Source of the DNA: Stercorarius parasiticus
Taxonomy: Eukaryota; Chordata; Aves; Charadriiformes; Stercorariidae
Direction of reading: 5' to 3'
Assembly (NCBI GenBank): GCA_013396915.1
Contig: VWZL01004989.1
Span: forward strand, 1,054,439-1,118,438
Length of the DNA stretch: 64,000 nucleotides
Shown here piece after piece: positions 24,515 through 37,585 of the stretch. A program made the position numbers and the translations under genes. The notes beneath the pieces were generated by a model, which did no database searches, had not been told where the DNA came from, and saw only the letters and a list, made by a program, of their open reading frames with translations. Position 1 is the stretch's first letter, and the number at the start of each line of letters is the position of its first letter.

Positions 24515-27180
24515 TTCCCTGCGTTTCTTCCTCACTAGATGCTCTTTAGTTTTTTTCAAACGATTTATGATACTGATGCAATGATTTGGACTGCCACAGC
24601 CAATAATAAGCTGTTTGCCACATCAACATGTTGGGGCAGAGAAAGGTACGGACCAGCAGGCTGTATAGCCCATATGCCGGTGTCCACCCTGTACAGGGGC
24701 TTGCCAAGGGGCTGCAGTACCACTGCCAGCAAGGTGAGGGGGTAGCAGACAAGCTGCTGGCGGGGTGGTGGAGATGAAACCATGTTGGCTGGGGCCTCAT
24801 TGTCCCAGGGAGGGCACTATAAGGCAGTTATGGATGTCTCTTGCAGGAGAGGACACCAGAAGCACATGAAGAGATGGGCACTGAGCAGTGTAAGGAGCTA
24901 GACGTCCTTGGTGGCTGCTTCTTTGGTGTCTCTGGGCATTTAGCAGAGGGGACCAGATCACTGGTGTCTCCTATATCATCGCTGGAGTGAGGCAGGCAGT
25001 CTTCTGAGCAGCAGTCCAGCCTGCAGAGACACCCCACGTTTGCTTTGGAGGCCAGTGTGCTTAGTGCAGCCTCGGGGAGGGGGAGAGACACAGTGGATGG
25101 AGAGGTGGCAGCTCCCATGCTCCCGCCCCGATCGTTTCGGGGTCCTGGAAATGCCGCTTAACTCTTGCCTCGGTTTCTTGAGCACATGCATTTCCCAGGG
25201 GTGTGGAGATACTCAACTGTTCTGAAGAGTAGAACCCGTACAGAAACAGCAAGGGTTAGCGATGTGTCTGTTCAGCAGAATGTGGGATCTGGCAGGAGGC
25301 ACAGAAATGGCAGTTTTAATTATAAATGAATTTATAATGCAATTTACACTTAATACGTCTGGCACAATATTTTTCCATGGGAACTTCCAGGATGCTGGGC
25401 TGAACAAATTGAGTGCAGCTTTCACTAAGTTGTACTAAGTTGCTCTAAACAATTGCATTTGTAATTCAGCAAATTCCTGACCTTTGCTCAGTGAATAAAT
25501 TTGGACGGTAAGATGAACATACACACGAAGATGCTTTTTGCTTGACATTTAGATAGCATTAATGAGCGTGAGTAAAAGAATAAAATTTTAACAAACACAG
25601 GTTATTTCAATAATTGGAACAGTAACGATTCAGATTTAATTGTATATTTACCAGTTAATAATTCATGCAAAGCTTTCTAAAGAAAGCTGCAGAGCCAGAC
25701 AGCAAATTAAAAGTAGTAGGTTGGCTTTTTGTAAGGGACGCTGCCTGGAAATAACAGGAGAGGAGGATTTTATAGTCAGCTATAATTTCAGGTTTCTGGA
25801 CTCCCCACTGAGTCATTGAATTCCAGATAAGAAGATCGATAAAGTCTAGTTCCTTGCCTTTGAGTTCAAACCCAATTCTGATTGCGGTTGCTAGCGATGG
25901 CTTTTTTTGGGGGGGTGGACGTGCCCTTGACTGTGTGCCTGGTCAAACAGCAGATCTTCGGATCATGCATCATTCCGGAGGTCATTCAACTGAGGTCAGG
26001 GACTCTGCAGATTGTTTTACCAGCTATCGACCCACAGAGAAGTTCTTTGTGTTTGCTGATTCTATTCTTTCTTTTCATTTTCAGATGGACAGAAGGTGAA
26101 AAAGATGTGGTATGTTTTCATCTCGTATCTTTGACCCCTCCCAAAAAGTTAAGCTGCAACAGAGGGTATTGGAGAGAGGTGTTTTATCCACATTATCTCT
26201 CTAGAGCTGGTGTAATTCCAGCAGGATATGGTGATTTTTTGTTGTTGAATCTACTGACAGTTTCAACAGGGAATGAGGTGTTTCTCATTGTCCTGGGCTG
26301 AGCGACACAGGACTAATTTCTCTTCTAAAGCTGGGGAAAACTGCACTTTTAGAAGACTCTTGTGTCTGAATTCGTGAAAGTATTTACTTTATAGCCAGCT
26401 AGGCTATTTGGGATTCAAGGTCTCGGTGTTTTCGAGCCTTCTCAGGTGCAAGGATGAGGAGAAGCGAGGCCTGGGCACTAGACCCAGGCTGGCCAACAGG
26501 ATTATTTCATACCACGGGTGTCATATTCTATATAAATTAGAAAGTTTGCTGCATAGATGGCTCTCTCCCTTGGTGGTGGTGGTCCAGGGAACTCCTTGCC
26601 CTGGTGCTGGACCCCTGAGCCCTTCCCTTCCTCCCGATGCTGTAGCACTCGCAGTGTCCCACATTTGGTGTCCCCTGCTGGGAGTGCACAGCTTCCTGAT
26701 GTAATCAACTGAGTATAATCCTTGTATATCTTATATTAGTATCAGGATCAATACTGGTTTCTCTAGTATTATTGCTAATTATTTAGTCTTACCCTATTAA
26801 ATCTATTTATATTTCAACCGTCATGTTTCCTAGTTTTCCTCGTTTCCCCTTCCCGGGTGGGGAGGGGTCACTGGGTGATAGAATAATTGTCTAAACGTCA
26901 ATAAATCGTTATGGGTTTTCTCAAACTGTAACACTCATGTTGCTGAAAAAGCTGATATGGTTAATTGTAAGAAGGAAGTGAACAAAAAATGAGGAAGGAG
27001 TCTCACCTGTTCATCACATTGGATAAAACAGTGAAGCAGATGGAGAGAAACAAGTGCTTGAATATTGTTCACACAGCAGTTTAGTCAGTAAATAACTCTG
27101 TTATCTGTAGACAATTGTGAGCAGCTGATGTTTATTTGGTTTTGTCAGGCAAGTCAGAAGCCCAGGGGAGGATAAACTTT
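24515..27180. other. Intergenic, nothing recognised
   Basis: No gene or repeat was identified. The stretch 25.4-25.8 kb is AT-rich and looks like many non-coding conserved regions, but conservation cannot be judged from one sequence. Confidence 0.5.
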
Positions 27181-27720
27181 CTCCTGTGGACATGGAGCTG
27201 GGTCTTGTGTGTGCGTCATCGCCTGTCCAGCCCCTCCGTGACTGGGAATCGTTCCTGAGTCCCCCCGCGTGGAAGATGAAAGCAGCGATGATCGCTTAAC
27301 TATTCAGAAGCTGCAAGACTCCATAAACGTGAAAGTCCTTTAATTTTCTAAGGAAAGTAGCATCAGTCCAAAGTGCAGCTATAACGTGTTAGTTGCAGTG
27401 GTTGGAGAGTGCCTGTTTAGTCCGACTGCTTCTCCTGCTCGGATTATCTCTTGCAAGTGCCAAGGAAACTTTCCATTTGCTGACTAAAATGCGGGACTCC
27501 GAAGCGGCCAGTGTCAAGGCTGTCTTCGTGGTGGTGCCTCTGTATCTTACGCTGTGTCCAGCTCTGGTCCCACTGAAAATCGCTGCCATCGCTTCATGCT
27601 GGCTGTCAGACTGCGCTGAATACATCATCCTCAGAGTACCAAATGCTTCTGACGTAATGCAAATTTTTATAATGGCTTAAGTCTTAATTTGCTGCCTCCT
27701 GCGTGCAGAGAAACCGAGGG
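27181..27720. promoter_or_regulatory. CpG-retaining patch, possible constrained element
   Basis: By hand count there are about 23 CpGs in 540 bases, against about 8 in the preceding 480 bases. At close to 50% GC this is an observed/expected ratio of roughly 0.7. It is not a classical promoter island. A 95-residue plus-strand frame (27393-27680) beginning with a hydrophobic, signal-peptide-like stretch and an 80-residue frame on the other strand overlap it. Either could be by-products of the base composition. Confidence 0.3.
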
Positions 27721-30700
27721 CTGCAGCAAAACCTGGGCCTGGAGAAGACTCTGAGGAGTTTCTAGCTACAATGCTTCAGTTTTCTGCCTTGTACTTTCTG
27801 CTCCTCTCCCTGTAACCCATCAGTCCCTTCACAATAGTCACAAACTCTTTTGGGACTATTTCAATAATTATTTATGTTTTGAAGTTGTCTGGCAATGCGA
27901 CACCAAGATTTACTGTAAACCTGTGCATCTGAGCTGTCAGATCTTAGTGATTTTGATAAAAGCCTCCATGCGACAGGTGGAAAGGTTGGTGTAAGTAAGG
28001 ACTGTATATATTAAACCTCTGTGCTGAATAATCGTGCCCAGATCAGGCCTGGACATGCCAGGTCACTGCTCCCGCGAATGCTCCCAGCCAGGGAACTGCG
28101 TGTTGGAGCTCAGAGGTGAAAAATGTAAAAGCCTTGTCCTGGACTCTGATGTTTCACTGACCAAAGTGTTCCCCTCTGGGTTAGGTCCACCCCCAGACTC
28201 TCCTGGGGCTTATATGATGTTAAGTCACCTAGGAGTTGTGACAGGTCCTAGTTACTTGGAAGGAAATTACCCCACTCTGACCAATCTAAAAATCAGATTT
28301 AGTTTAAATATTTTCTGCAGACAGCGGGAAGACAGAACAAGGGACACACTTCAGGTTCATCCATCTCTCTTAGACACCTCTAATAAGTCCCCCTCTGGAA
28401 GAGCCTTCAATTACTAGCCTCTCCTCCCTTGTAAAGCAAAGAACTTTTGGGGAAAGAGCTGATGGTTTGAGGAGCAGAGGACCAGGGATATGCATAAATC
28501 CATGAGGTTTTTTGGTTACACGCGTGGGGTACTTCTGAGGCTTCCCCTGGACATTTTGGTGCAGATGGTTCATACCAGGAGCTTAGACACAATCACAGAA
28601 GCCAGATCCTGATCTGCAGAGTCCACAGCTGTGAGAGCTGCAAAAATTGATGGTTAAGTTGCATGTTGTTAGAGGCAGGCAAACAAAATGTCGAGTATGA
28701 AAGATTTCTTATAAGGGTAATGCTGAAGTTTTGTTGGCAAACTTGGGACCTTGTAATGATCTTGTGGATCAAGCCCCTTCAGGCTGATTTTATTTGGAAA
28801 CCTCCCCCATTCCTGAACTGTACAGCTCTTTGGACGTTTCCCTGGCTGGAAGCAGCAATTGTCTTTCGATTGCTCAGTCAATAGGCAGCCAAAACATAGC
28901 TGCCCTGTGGTGGATGCTAACAAGCACCGAGGCTGATCTTGCAAGCTCTCCTAATTGAATTTTGCTTACCACACAACAATCAGTCACCTGGTAGGATTAG
29001 ACCTATAAATTGACCCCGCGTCTTTCTGTGTAGCTGTCCATGGGCTGTCAGACGGATATGAAAGCGTGTGCGCTGAAGTGATGCCCTTTGCAAAAGGACT
29101 CCGCAGTATGAGAGAAAGGCTCGTAGGTAAGGGGATGTCAGCTGAATAAATGAACTCCGGGGGTTTTATATCTTCTGTGAAAAAGTCTGGCTGGGTTCAA
29201 TAGGGATGAAAGTAATGGTGAAACTAAATGTCATTATCTAAATTCTGCAGCAATTTTGTCCTTTGTGTGTGGTTTCTAGATAATCCTAAAGAAGAACCAG
29301 TTCTCAGTTAAAATGTAAATAGTATTACGCATTAGATATGAAGTGTAACGTCCGTGAACACGCTTTGCTGAAGGCAGCTGGTAGCTCCCCTGCAGGATCA
29401 CGGGAGCTTGGAGCAGAAGCTGGATGCCTCCACAGCCTGCAGGGATTTGCTGTACAACCACTCCTGGTTTGAAGATTTAATCTGGGCCGATGCAAAACTA
29501 TCCAAGAGATCAAAGCTTTGACTTCTCCCTTTCAAATACTTCAGTTTATTTCTTGTGACCAGTAGTGACTCTACTAATGCACAAAGCCGAACACCTAAAA
29601 GGCCTCCAGATCATGTCATCTGTTGGGTTTTAGGTTTCCTTAGGGGAGAGATTGTCTTTTTGTTGTCTCAGACGGTGCCTGTTGTGTCCTTGGCACAAAA
29701 CGGATAGTGGCTAGTATGAGAATGCAGACTGTGAGTTTCTGTCCATGGAGAGAATGACCTGATTTCAGTAAGGTTTTCAACTTTCAGGTTCCAGGGTTTG
29801 ACTTCTTAAAAATTGTTTTCATCACTTATTCAACAAAACACCTTATCTGGAAAATTCAGCACGTGCCAGGCTCTGTCAGAACCACCTGCGCAAAAATTGT
29901 TAGGTTTTCCTAATATAGTACAAACCAGGTTGAAACATCTGAGGATTTACTTAAAGATGATAATCTGGCGTATTTAAAAATGAAGATTCCTACTCCTCTA
30001 ATTTTAGCACATGGAGCTGCTGCCCAGGAGCTCACAGTAGGCAATGTAATTTCCTTGCTGTCTCTAGGTCACACTGCCCAGTTTTTTTTAATTGGTACCA
30101 AGCTGGGCTTCTAGAAGCATCCCAGTATTTGGTCTGAAAATCCCCACAAAAGCTCTTTCTCATAATGCTGTTGTTTTTCATTAAATATTCTTACCCAAAG
30201 TAGCACTGATGAGAAAACTGATAGGGGAAAAGAGCTTCTTTGGTGTTGCTTGTAATTAAACGCGGTGACACGGATGGCACAGCTCTTGCAAAGTGCAATC
30301 CCACTGCTTTAATCCAGTCTGTCTTTAAATCTGTTTTAGCGTAAATCAATGAAAGCCAAAATAAACTGTGTTTAATTAACAGCTTCCGACACAACCGCTT
30401 TGGTGTGTTGCATCTGAGACCCCTGTGGCCCCAAGCCTTGTTCTGGGGGGGGGCCTGGCGTGCTTCCAGCTGTCATTGGGGTCCTTTTGCATCACTGGTC
30501 TCCTCCCAGAAGTTCCCAGCTGTCCCAGACCTCCCCATCTCATTGCGTGTATGATTGTCCAGCAGCTTTTGGTGGTCAAAATGAACTGGGTTAGGGATAA
30601 AAAAACCAAAACCCAAACCAAGCCAGAAAAAAAATTATTTTTACTTTTTAAAGCTAATCTAGATCACTTGACCAAATCAGGTTTAGGGACCGACTATGTG

Positions 30701-33554
30701 AGCTGTTATGCCGGTGGATTGGAGGGAGCAGTCATCTTCAGAGGGGGTAAGGGACGGGGCTGGGTGGAGGGTGATGTTCACCAGCGGCAGATCTGGTGGG
30801 ACCAAGAGGCTGAGCATGGTGCTGGGGAACCTGGTGAGATGCTCTCCCTGGGGCAGCCATGGTGGTGGACTGGATCTACGGCCCAGGTCCCTTTGAGGTG
30901 TGCACCCACTGGCGCTGCTGCTGCAGTCCATGGCTGTGGGTGGATGAGGGCTGGGAACAGCTCTGCTGCTCCAGCAGCTGCGTGCTGCTGCAGTTGTCCA
31001 GGTCCCCTGGTCTGACATGGCCAGGTGGCTGTTGTCTGAAGCAGATTTTGACCTTCCTTTGGACTGCTCTGCTCGCTGAGGAAGTAGAAGTAGTCTGGTG
31101 AGCAGCTGTGAACTGTAATCTCTGCTGCCAGGGCCATTAGAGCCAGGAGAGGACAATTTTGAATTGCCCCATTTGAGGCTCTACCTGTTGAAAACCTCCC
31201 TGCTTCTCTCCCTTTTAATGTATTTTTGGCTTTCTAAGATTTCCTTCCTCACCTCAACAGCTTTCCTATGTCTTCCCTTGAGGAAAATGTCTCTTTTGTA
31301 TATAGACAGCACTGCTTTGCTGGGGTTTGGAAGGACAAACAGGAGCATCGCTGGGAGAGCATCACTACCTCAGCCAAGTAGTTTCCTGGAGAAAGAAAGT
31401 CTTGAGCTTATTCTGCTGTGATTACCAGACTCTTTATTTTACTTAAGACATTCAGAGTATACGCAAACTTGAGCGACTCTCTTAATGAGACCCTCAGGTA
31501 CCCACTGTGAGATTGCTTTCTGTTACTTTTGAGTGTCAGTGAGAATCCAGGAGCTGCTTTGCCATCTTTAGGGGGATGAACTGCAGTCTTTTCTGCTCTT
31601 TAAGTAAATATAGAGGTGCCCTATGTGCGTCTACTTTGGAAAGTCACTGTGATCTTTGTGTTCATTTCCCAGGAATGATGGAAACTCATGACAACCCAGG
31701 ACGTTTCTGGCAACAACGTTAGACGGCAGAATGGCAGCAGGTCTGTCGGGGCATGGCAGAGGTAGGTTTTATTTTCCTCATGAAAGGAAGAAGAGCCTAT
31801 GGGGTTATGTGAGCAGAGCAGCCATGTCATTACTGCTTTATCTAGAAGTGAGATTTAAAAACAGGATTTGGGTAATAAACACAGGCTTCATGGTAGTTAT
31901 TAAAGCAAACACAGAGTAGCAGAGATAAGCCGGCTGCATTTATTCACGGATAAGAAGTTAATATAGAGGAACACAGAAATACTTTGTCAGAGGAAATCAT
32001 CTGCTCCTGAGATTTCTGTTTAATTGCAGTTGCCTTGAGGGAGCTGGACCCCATTTGTGGGGTGCTACATAAACATGGGAGAAAGACCTTGCGACCTCTT
32101 TTGGCCATGATCAAGGTCTCAGGCTCAAGTGACTACTACATAACAAGTTGCTGCTCCTTATCCTCTGGTACCTGTCCATATATTTGCTTTTAACCATGGC
32201 AAACATGGACTAATTCAGTCTAGTTTAGAGGGACACACGAAGTCTAATTGCCTCACGTGTCCCAGAGGCTTGGAGCGCACACACAGGCCATCACCAGGGC
32301 CTGGAGGAGGCTCGTTAAACACAGCAATTAGATCATGACCCTAATGCCTGGTTTAAGGTGAGATACAGCAAGTCAGTGTAACAAAAGAAGGGTGGAGGGC
32401 AAGATTAATGCTATTTAATTAACACCAGCTGCTAGATCCCTGCCAGGACAATCCCTTTGCCCTGGGACACAGGAGACTGAAGGAGTGGGTAATGTAGGGT
32501 CTTAAAAGTTTTACTGGGAACCCTGTCCATGTCTACGAGGCAGTACAGGAGTAGCAGAACAGGCAAAGGAGAGCTTAAAAAAGTGAAGTCAAATGATTTA
32601 TGCTTTTGATATAATGTGTTGGAAGAAAGGATTCATCGGGAAGGTGCCAGATGGAGAATGAAGCTGCCGTAGTAAAGCATTCAGAAAACTTCTGGAGTGA
32701 ATGAGTGCAAGACAGTATTACCAAAGTCAGCAGCCACCAGGTCATGGTGAAATGACTACTTCCCTTAGCAGTTGTTTCAGGTGGTGTCTGTGAGCACCTC
32801 AACTTGGGTGGTGGTAATATTTACAGCAGGTGAAGGCAAAACATTTTAACTAGAAAGGGAGGAAAGCACTGATAGATCACCTGGGACTGTTATAAACAGT
32901 CATCACCAGTGTTTTCAAGAACAAGCTACATGAACGTGTGCCAGGGACAGGCTAGGATCCTTTTGCTTCTCTGTTTTGGTGGGATCACTTAGATGATTTT
33001 TTGAGGACCTTTCAGTACTGATTCAGCCATTAATAGAATAAACTGTAACAAATGTCTTCTTTTCTTCTGTAATCAGGAAACTAAATCATTACCAGGAAGA
33101 CAACTTCAAACAAAGCAACCCTTTTACTGCCCTGAGTTCATTTCTGCTGCTTAGAACGTTGAGAAGGAGAACCAGAAATGGTGGTGGTCCCTACACACAG
33201 GACGTGGCTAGGTTGAGGAAGCTTTGAGATGAGGTTCAGGCGATCTTTTGACTACTAATGCAGTAAAGTGTACGTCTGTCTTTTTAAAGCCTGCTCCAAG
33301 CTATTGCCCCTGGTTCACCAGGGGTGCACAGAGGTGGAAGAGTGGAGTGTCTTTAGGCTCCTTTCACTTCCATGGAGTTGCAGACCAGGTGGCATGGTGG
33401 GAAGGGATTTCTGGGAGTTCCCACACGTACACCCTCTAAGTGGGCCGTGACTGATACTTCATAGGTACCCAGTTCATAGCTTCTGCCTCTCAGGTCCTGG
33501 CTCCTCTTTCAACCTTGATTCCTAGGCCAATTGGTGGGTCTGATTTGAGTGTTG
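27721..33554. other. Intergenic, nothing recognised
   Basis: No confirmed gene. The GC-rich part at 30.4-31.1 kb contains the longest open frame of the window (196 codons, 30425-31015 plus) and overlapping minus-strand frames. Its product is low-complexity at the end (Ala/Cys-rich from CTG/CAG repeats) and unlike any family I know. Confidence 0.5.
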
Positions 33555-33650
33555 TGACTGCTGTCAAGCAGGAAGGACTGAGTTCAAGCCCAGCTTTGCT
33601 TCTGGCTCACAGTAGATGCTGCACAAGTCATATTGCCACAGCCTTTACAC
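33555..33650 (+). mobile_element. MIR-like ancient SINE fossil
   Basis: GACTGAGTTCAAGCCCAGCT followed by TTGCTTCTGGCTC and GCACAAGTCATATTGCCACA resembles the MIR core (GGTTCGAATCCCGGCTCTGC ... GGGCAAGTTACTTAACC). It is very diverged, as expected for an element older than the bird-mammal split. Confidence 0.45.
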
Positions 33651-36404
33651 TGGAAAGAAATTCCAAGATTTCTAAGAATCAATTTATGGATGTTAGTAAA
33701 GTATTGATACGTGTTAAAGACCATTTCTATGGCTATTACTGTGGGGTTTTTTTCCCTTGTGACAGTGCCTTGGAGCTCTGTCATAAGCAAGAGCATCATT
33801 GTGCTAGATGCTGTGTAAGCAAAGAATAAAAAGGCAGCCTTGCAACAAAGGTATCTATGTAAAGATAGGTGTGCTTTGGAGAGATACAGAGGCCATGTAA
33901 AATATACCCTTGTTGGTCTTCTATACTTCATGTAGATTATGAATTAAGCAGTGCTTGACTGGTAGGATAGAAACAGCAAGCTGTCAATCTTTATTTGATT
34001 TAATATGTCTTTCAAGTACTCAGTTTAACACTCAGGTGCATATGTAGATCTTTCTGAAGTGGGTTGTTAAACTGATAAGGTCAACAGTCTTAGTGTAATA
34101 AGATAGAGCAGTATAAATGAAAAATGCTCATCTGAAATAGTCCTTATTTTCTTTTCATGTCTTATGTCCCAATCACTCAGGTTTGTTCAGTTTCACCTCA
34201 CCGAAAAAATATAATAAAAGGCAGCATGAAAGAAAACTGTTTCTCTTGGAAACTGGAAAAGGTTGTGTGGGAAAGTAAATCTGTGAAATTCTGTCCTGGA
34301 TTGAAATTACCCCCCAGGGTCAAAAAAAGCTCAGATGTAGAGTGTTGTCTCACCTCATTACAGATGTAGTCCTATTTCTGGTCCCAACCCGTCTTAGGGT
34401 ATCTCTAGTGGAGTGAAGATCAGTAAATCAGGATGGCCGTAACACCACCAGTGAGATGGTTTTGACAAAGGCGCAGTCTTAGTCCTGTTTGCTTTTGAAA
34501 GAGCTGCCCCAGTCTCAGCAAAATATACAAAATACTTGAGGGATGTTCAGCCTTCAGGTTTGATGGAAACATCTGGGAGGACATGTAGAAATAACAGCCA
34601 GGATGGCTGGGATGGATGCTCACTGAATGCCTCCTCCAAATGTGGAAATGGCAGTGACGAGGGAAAGTCTCTCATCTGCTGCCCATCACCATCTGCTACT
34701 TTGTCTACTTCAGAGTCCCACCTAGAGATATCCCCACAGACCTGTCAAAGCTAAGAATAATATCTGGGCTCCTCTACACCTTCTTCCAGCTTTATGGCCA
34801 TTTCAGTCTCCCTCTGCTCTGTCTTTTAATAAACTAAATTATGCCTGAAGGGAGAGAGATGGCTAAAGATGATTTCAAAGAGAAGGATGACCCCTCTAAG
34901 GCAGCATGGTCAGAGGGACTGGTCACAGAGTACTGCTTCAGTTGCTGTCTCCTGCCCTCGGAAAGGGAGGAAGGGACACAAGACAAAAAGCTGACTTTGA
35001 ATTCTCCTGAACTCTGAAGGTGTGAAGATTTTGATGTACTTAGTTCCTAGAACTGAGGAGTTTACATAATTAACATCATGTTTTTCTGTTGCCTTCATCT
35101 AGTCATCTTGTTGCCACCAGCTGATGCTGAAGATCACATGCAAATAAGATGAAACCCAAGCTGCACTTCATCAGGACTTATTTTTACGGGTAGATCAATT
35201 TTAATGAAGTTGGTTCATTGCATTGACCCATTCCTGGTTATCGCTCTTCTTTCCTGCATTTCAACATGTTGCTGCTTAGGGATAAGGCTGTCTAACTGAT
35301 CTCTAGTTGCTCTTCAGTGTTTCTGTAACATTCAGCAATGCCTACTGCAAATATTTCTTTTCAGCTTCTTTCAAAAGCAATATTTCAGGACTGTCAGCTG
35401 CAGCAGACTAGGGAACTGGGCTGGTATGAAGAGAGACAAGGATGGAGAGGAGGTATGCTTGGCATTTGTGGTTTCTTACACGTCTTTTTCTCTGATAAAG
35501 ATGGAAAGCTGATTTCTCTCTCTTTTTTAGCGCTGCTCTTCCAATTGAAATGGAGCACTGGAAATGGAGAAACAAATGATAGCATTGGAGAAATGCTCTT
35601 ACCCATTTGTGATTAGACCTTGGGCCAGTGCCGCTAACTCATTAACCAGTGGATTGACTAGAATGACCCCTTTGAATCGCTGAAATCACATTTAAGATGG
35701 CAGCTTGTTTTTCTCCTTTGTCCCTTGCCAGTTGACACCTTGCCTTGGACTCTGGCTTTAAGCCTTAGTGCTTAGCTGTCTGCCTGTGCGTGGCAGCCTT
35801 GCCTGTTTGACCTGAGCCCCAGCCCCAGATGTGTCCCAGGAGACTCTGCTGAGCACCAGTAAATAACAGCTAGGAAAAAGTGGTTTTGGAGAAGAGGTAA
35901 GAGGCAGCTCCTTAAGCCACCTGGGAACAACAGCACGAGCGCTTTGTCTCATATGGACCTCATCTTGCTGCTTGCTCCCTTGGTCTGAGCCTCCCCCCTC
36001 CTCACGGCTGCCCTGGATGGATGCTCGGGCTTGCCCGAGGAGGAGGGCTCAGTGGTGGTACCACACCGTGTGCTGTGGGGAGCTCGGGCATGGGCTCAGC
36101 TCATGCACTGGAGTTGGAGATGCAAGATGAGCCCGTGCACGGTCTGTCTCTGTGGGGTGGGAGTACAAGCATGAGGCCCCCCCATCCAGTCAAGGTCACG
36201 CTTTTAATGCAGGTGCCCCAGGTAGGTGCAGGGAGTCAGCTGGGGCGGATTCAGACCCCCATTTCCAAAAAACACGACAGACATAGGGTGGGATAAGCCC
36301 CTGTGGCCGACACCACAGGAGGGTTTGTGTGAAGGGAGGCTGGGGCTGTCTGGTTTGCAAAGGAGCTGAGAAAACAGGCTCGGAGGACAGTGTTGAGATA
36401 CTGC
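33651..36404. other. Intergenic, nothing recognised
   Basis: No gene or repeat was identified. Confidence 0.5.
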
Positions 36405-36461
36405 CTGGTGGTGACGAAGATTGTGTGACTGCTTTTTACGGATCAAATCTTGTTTTTCAAA
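36405..36461 (+). repeat. 57-bp direct repeat, copy 1
   Basis: This copy matches 37529-37585. The inner 40 bases, beginning TGTGTGACTGCTTTTTACGG, differ at only two positions. The outer 17 bases are weaker. The copies lie 1124 bases apart in direct orientation. I do not recognise the unit. Confidence 0.85.
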
Positions 36462-37047
36462 GTGTCCTTTACTCTTCCTCCTAACCCAAGAAGAGGGGAA
36501 ATGCAGTGGAAATGGAGTTTAATGAAGCTAACATGAAGGGAAGGAGGTGTTTGTGAGCTCTGATTACTGTGGGCCTTCACTGAGGCCAGGAGCTTAATGT
36601 TATCCAAAAACCCAGACAGCCTTGTGGGTGATGAAACCCCCTGTTGCAGGGCAGACAAAGATGATCTGAAGTTTATGTGTGCCCTATTTCATGGGAAATG
36701 CCAGTGAGGCCAGGTACTTCCCTCTGCAGAGGCTTAGTCAGGCCTGGGGCTTCCCAAAAAGCCTCCCAGCATGTCCCACCTCGGCAAACTGCTGGAGGGG
36801 GTCAGACAGCCCCTGGGTGAGCAGAGACACGCAGGGTTTCTGTGTTTGCTTCACTGCTGAGAGCCAGGTTAACACACTAGACTGTCACCTGCTTTTGTGG
36901 AAGTCTAATAGAAGTTTTAGAAGGTGCAGAGCCACTCGAGTCCTGTAGGGTGAACCTGACCTCAAAAAGGTTTAAAATGCATCACTCCTTTTAAAATTTC
37001 CAGACAGGCTCTTCTGTATCAGCTTTTTAGTGGCCACCACGCCCTTT
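36462..37047. other. Spacer between repeat copy 1 and CR1
   Basis: No gene was seen. This is part of the 1.1-kb interval bounded by the repeat pair. Confidence 0.5.
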
Positions 37048-37142
37048 GAGCAGCCTGGTCTAGTGGGAGGTGGCCCTGGCCATGGCAGGGGGGTCAGAAC
37101 TAGATGATTTTAAGGGCCTTTCCTACTCTAACCATTCTATGG
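37048..37142 (+). mobile_element. Short CR1 3'-end fragment
   Basis: GAGCAGCCTGGTCTAGTGGG, followed by AGGTGGCCCTGGCCATGGCA and AACCATTCTATGG, is the 3' UTR of CR1 in plus orientation, about 95 bases long. The LDGALSNLI region at the end of ORF2 is only just reached. Confidence 0.92.
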
Positions 37143-37528
37143 CACTTGAAGCTAACCATATCTGCGACCTGGCTCAGGACGACAGCTTTTGTGACGGGCA
37201 CAAGTCCACAGAACCTGTTTTGGCTATTGAATCTGGCTGTTTGATCCCTCAGGACGCTTTTAAACCCTTAAAAAAGCAAGGCGATTATTTGGACACTTAT
37301 TTTGTGGGCTAGGTGGACAGACAGAGGTTTCTGCAGCCCCAGACCCCCTGCCTGAGGCTTGGTGCAAGGGCACTTCCCTTCCCAGAGACGCTCAGGGTCA
37401 GTCAGAGGAACCGCACGCTTCCCATCCTGCTCCGTGCTGGGATCAGACAGAGCATCCTCCGGCTGGTCCCTGCGGTCCCCAGGCAGGCAGGGACCGAGTT
37501 GTCCTCCTCCTCACCCCCATGGTGGATG

Positions 37529-37585
37529 CTGGTGGCATAGGGGAATGTGTGACTGCTTTTTACGGATCAAATGTTATTTTTCAAA
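37529..37585 (+). repeat. 57-bp direct repeat, copy 2
   Basis: This is the partner of 36405-36461, in the same orientation. The two copies bracket an interval that also contains a CR1 3' fragment. Confidence 0.85.

Noticed and set aside
36405..37585. Repeat pair as the two LTRs of an endogenous retrovirus
   Set aside because: The units are only about 57 bases, lack TG...CA ends, and the 1.1 kb between them has no gag, pol or primer-binding site.
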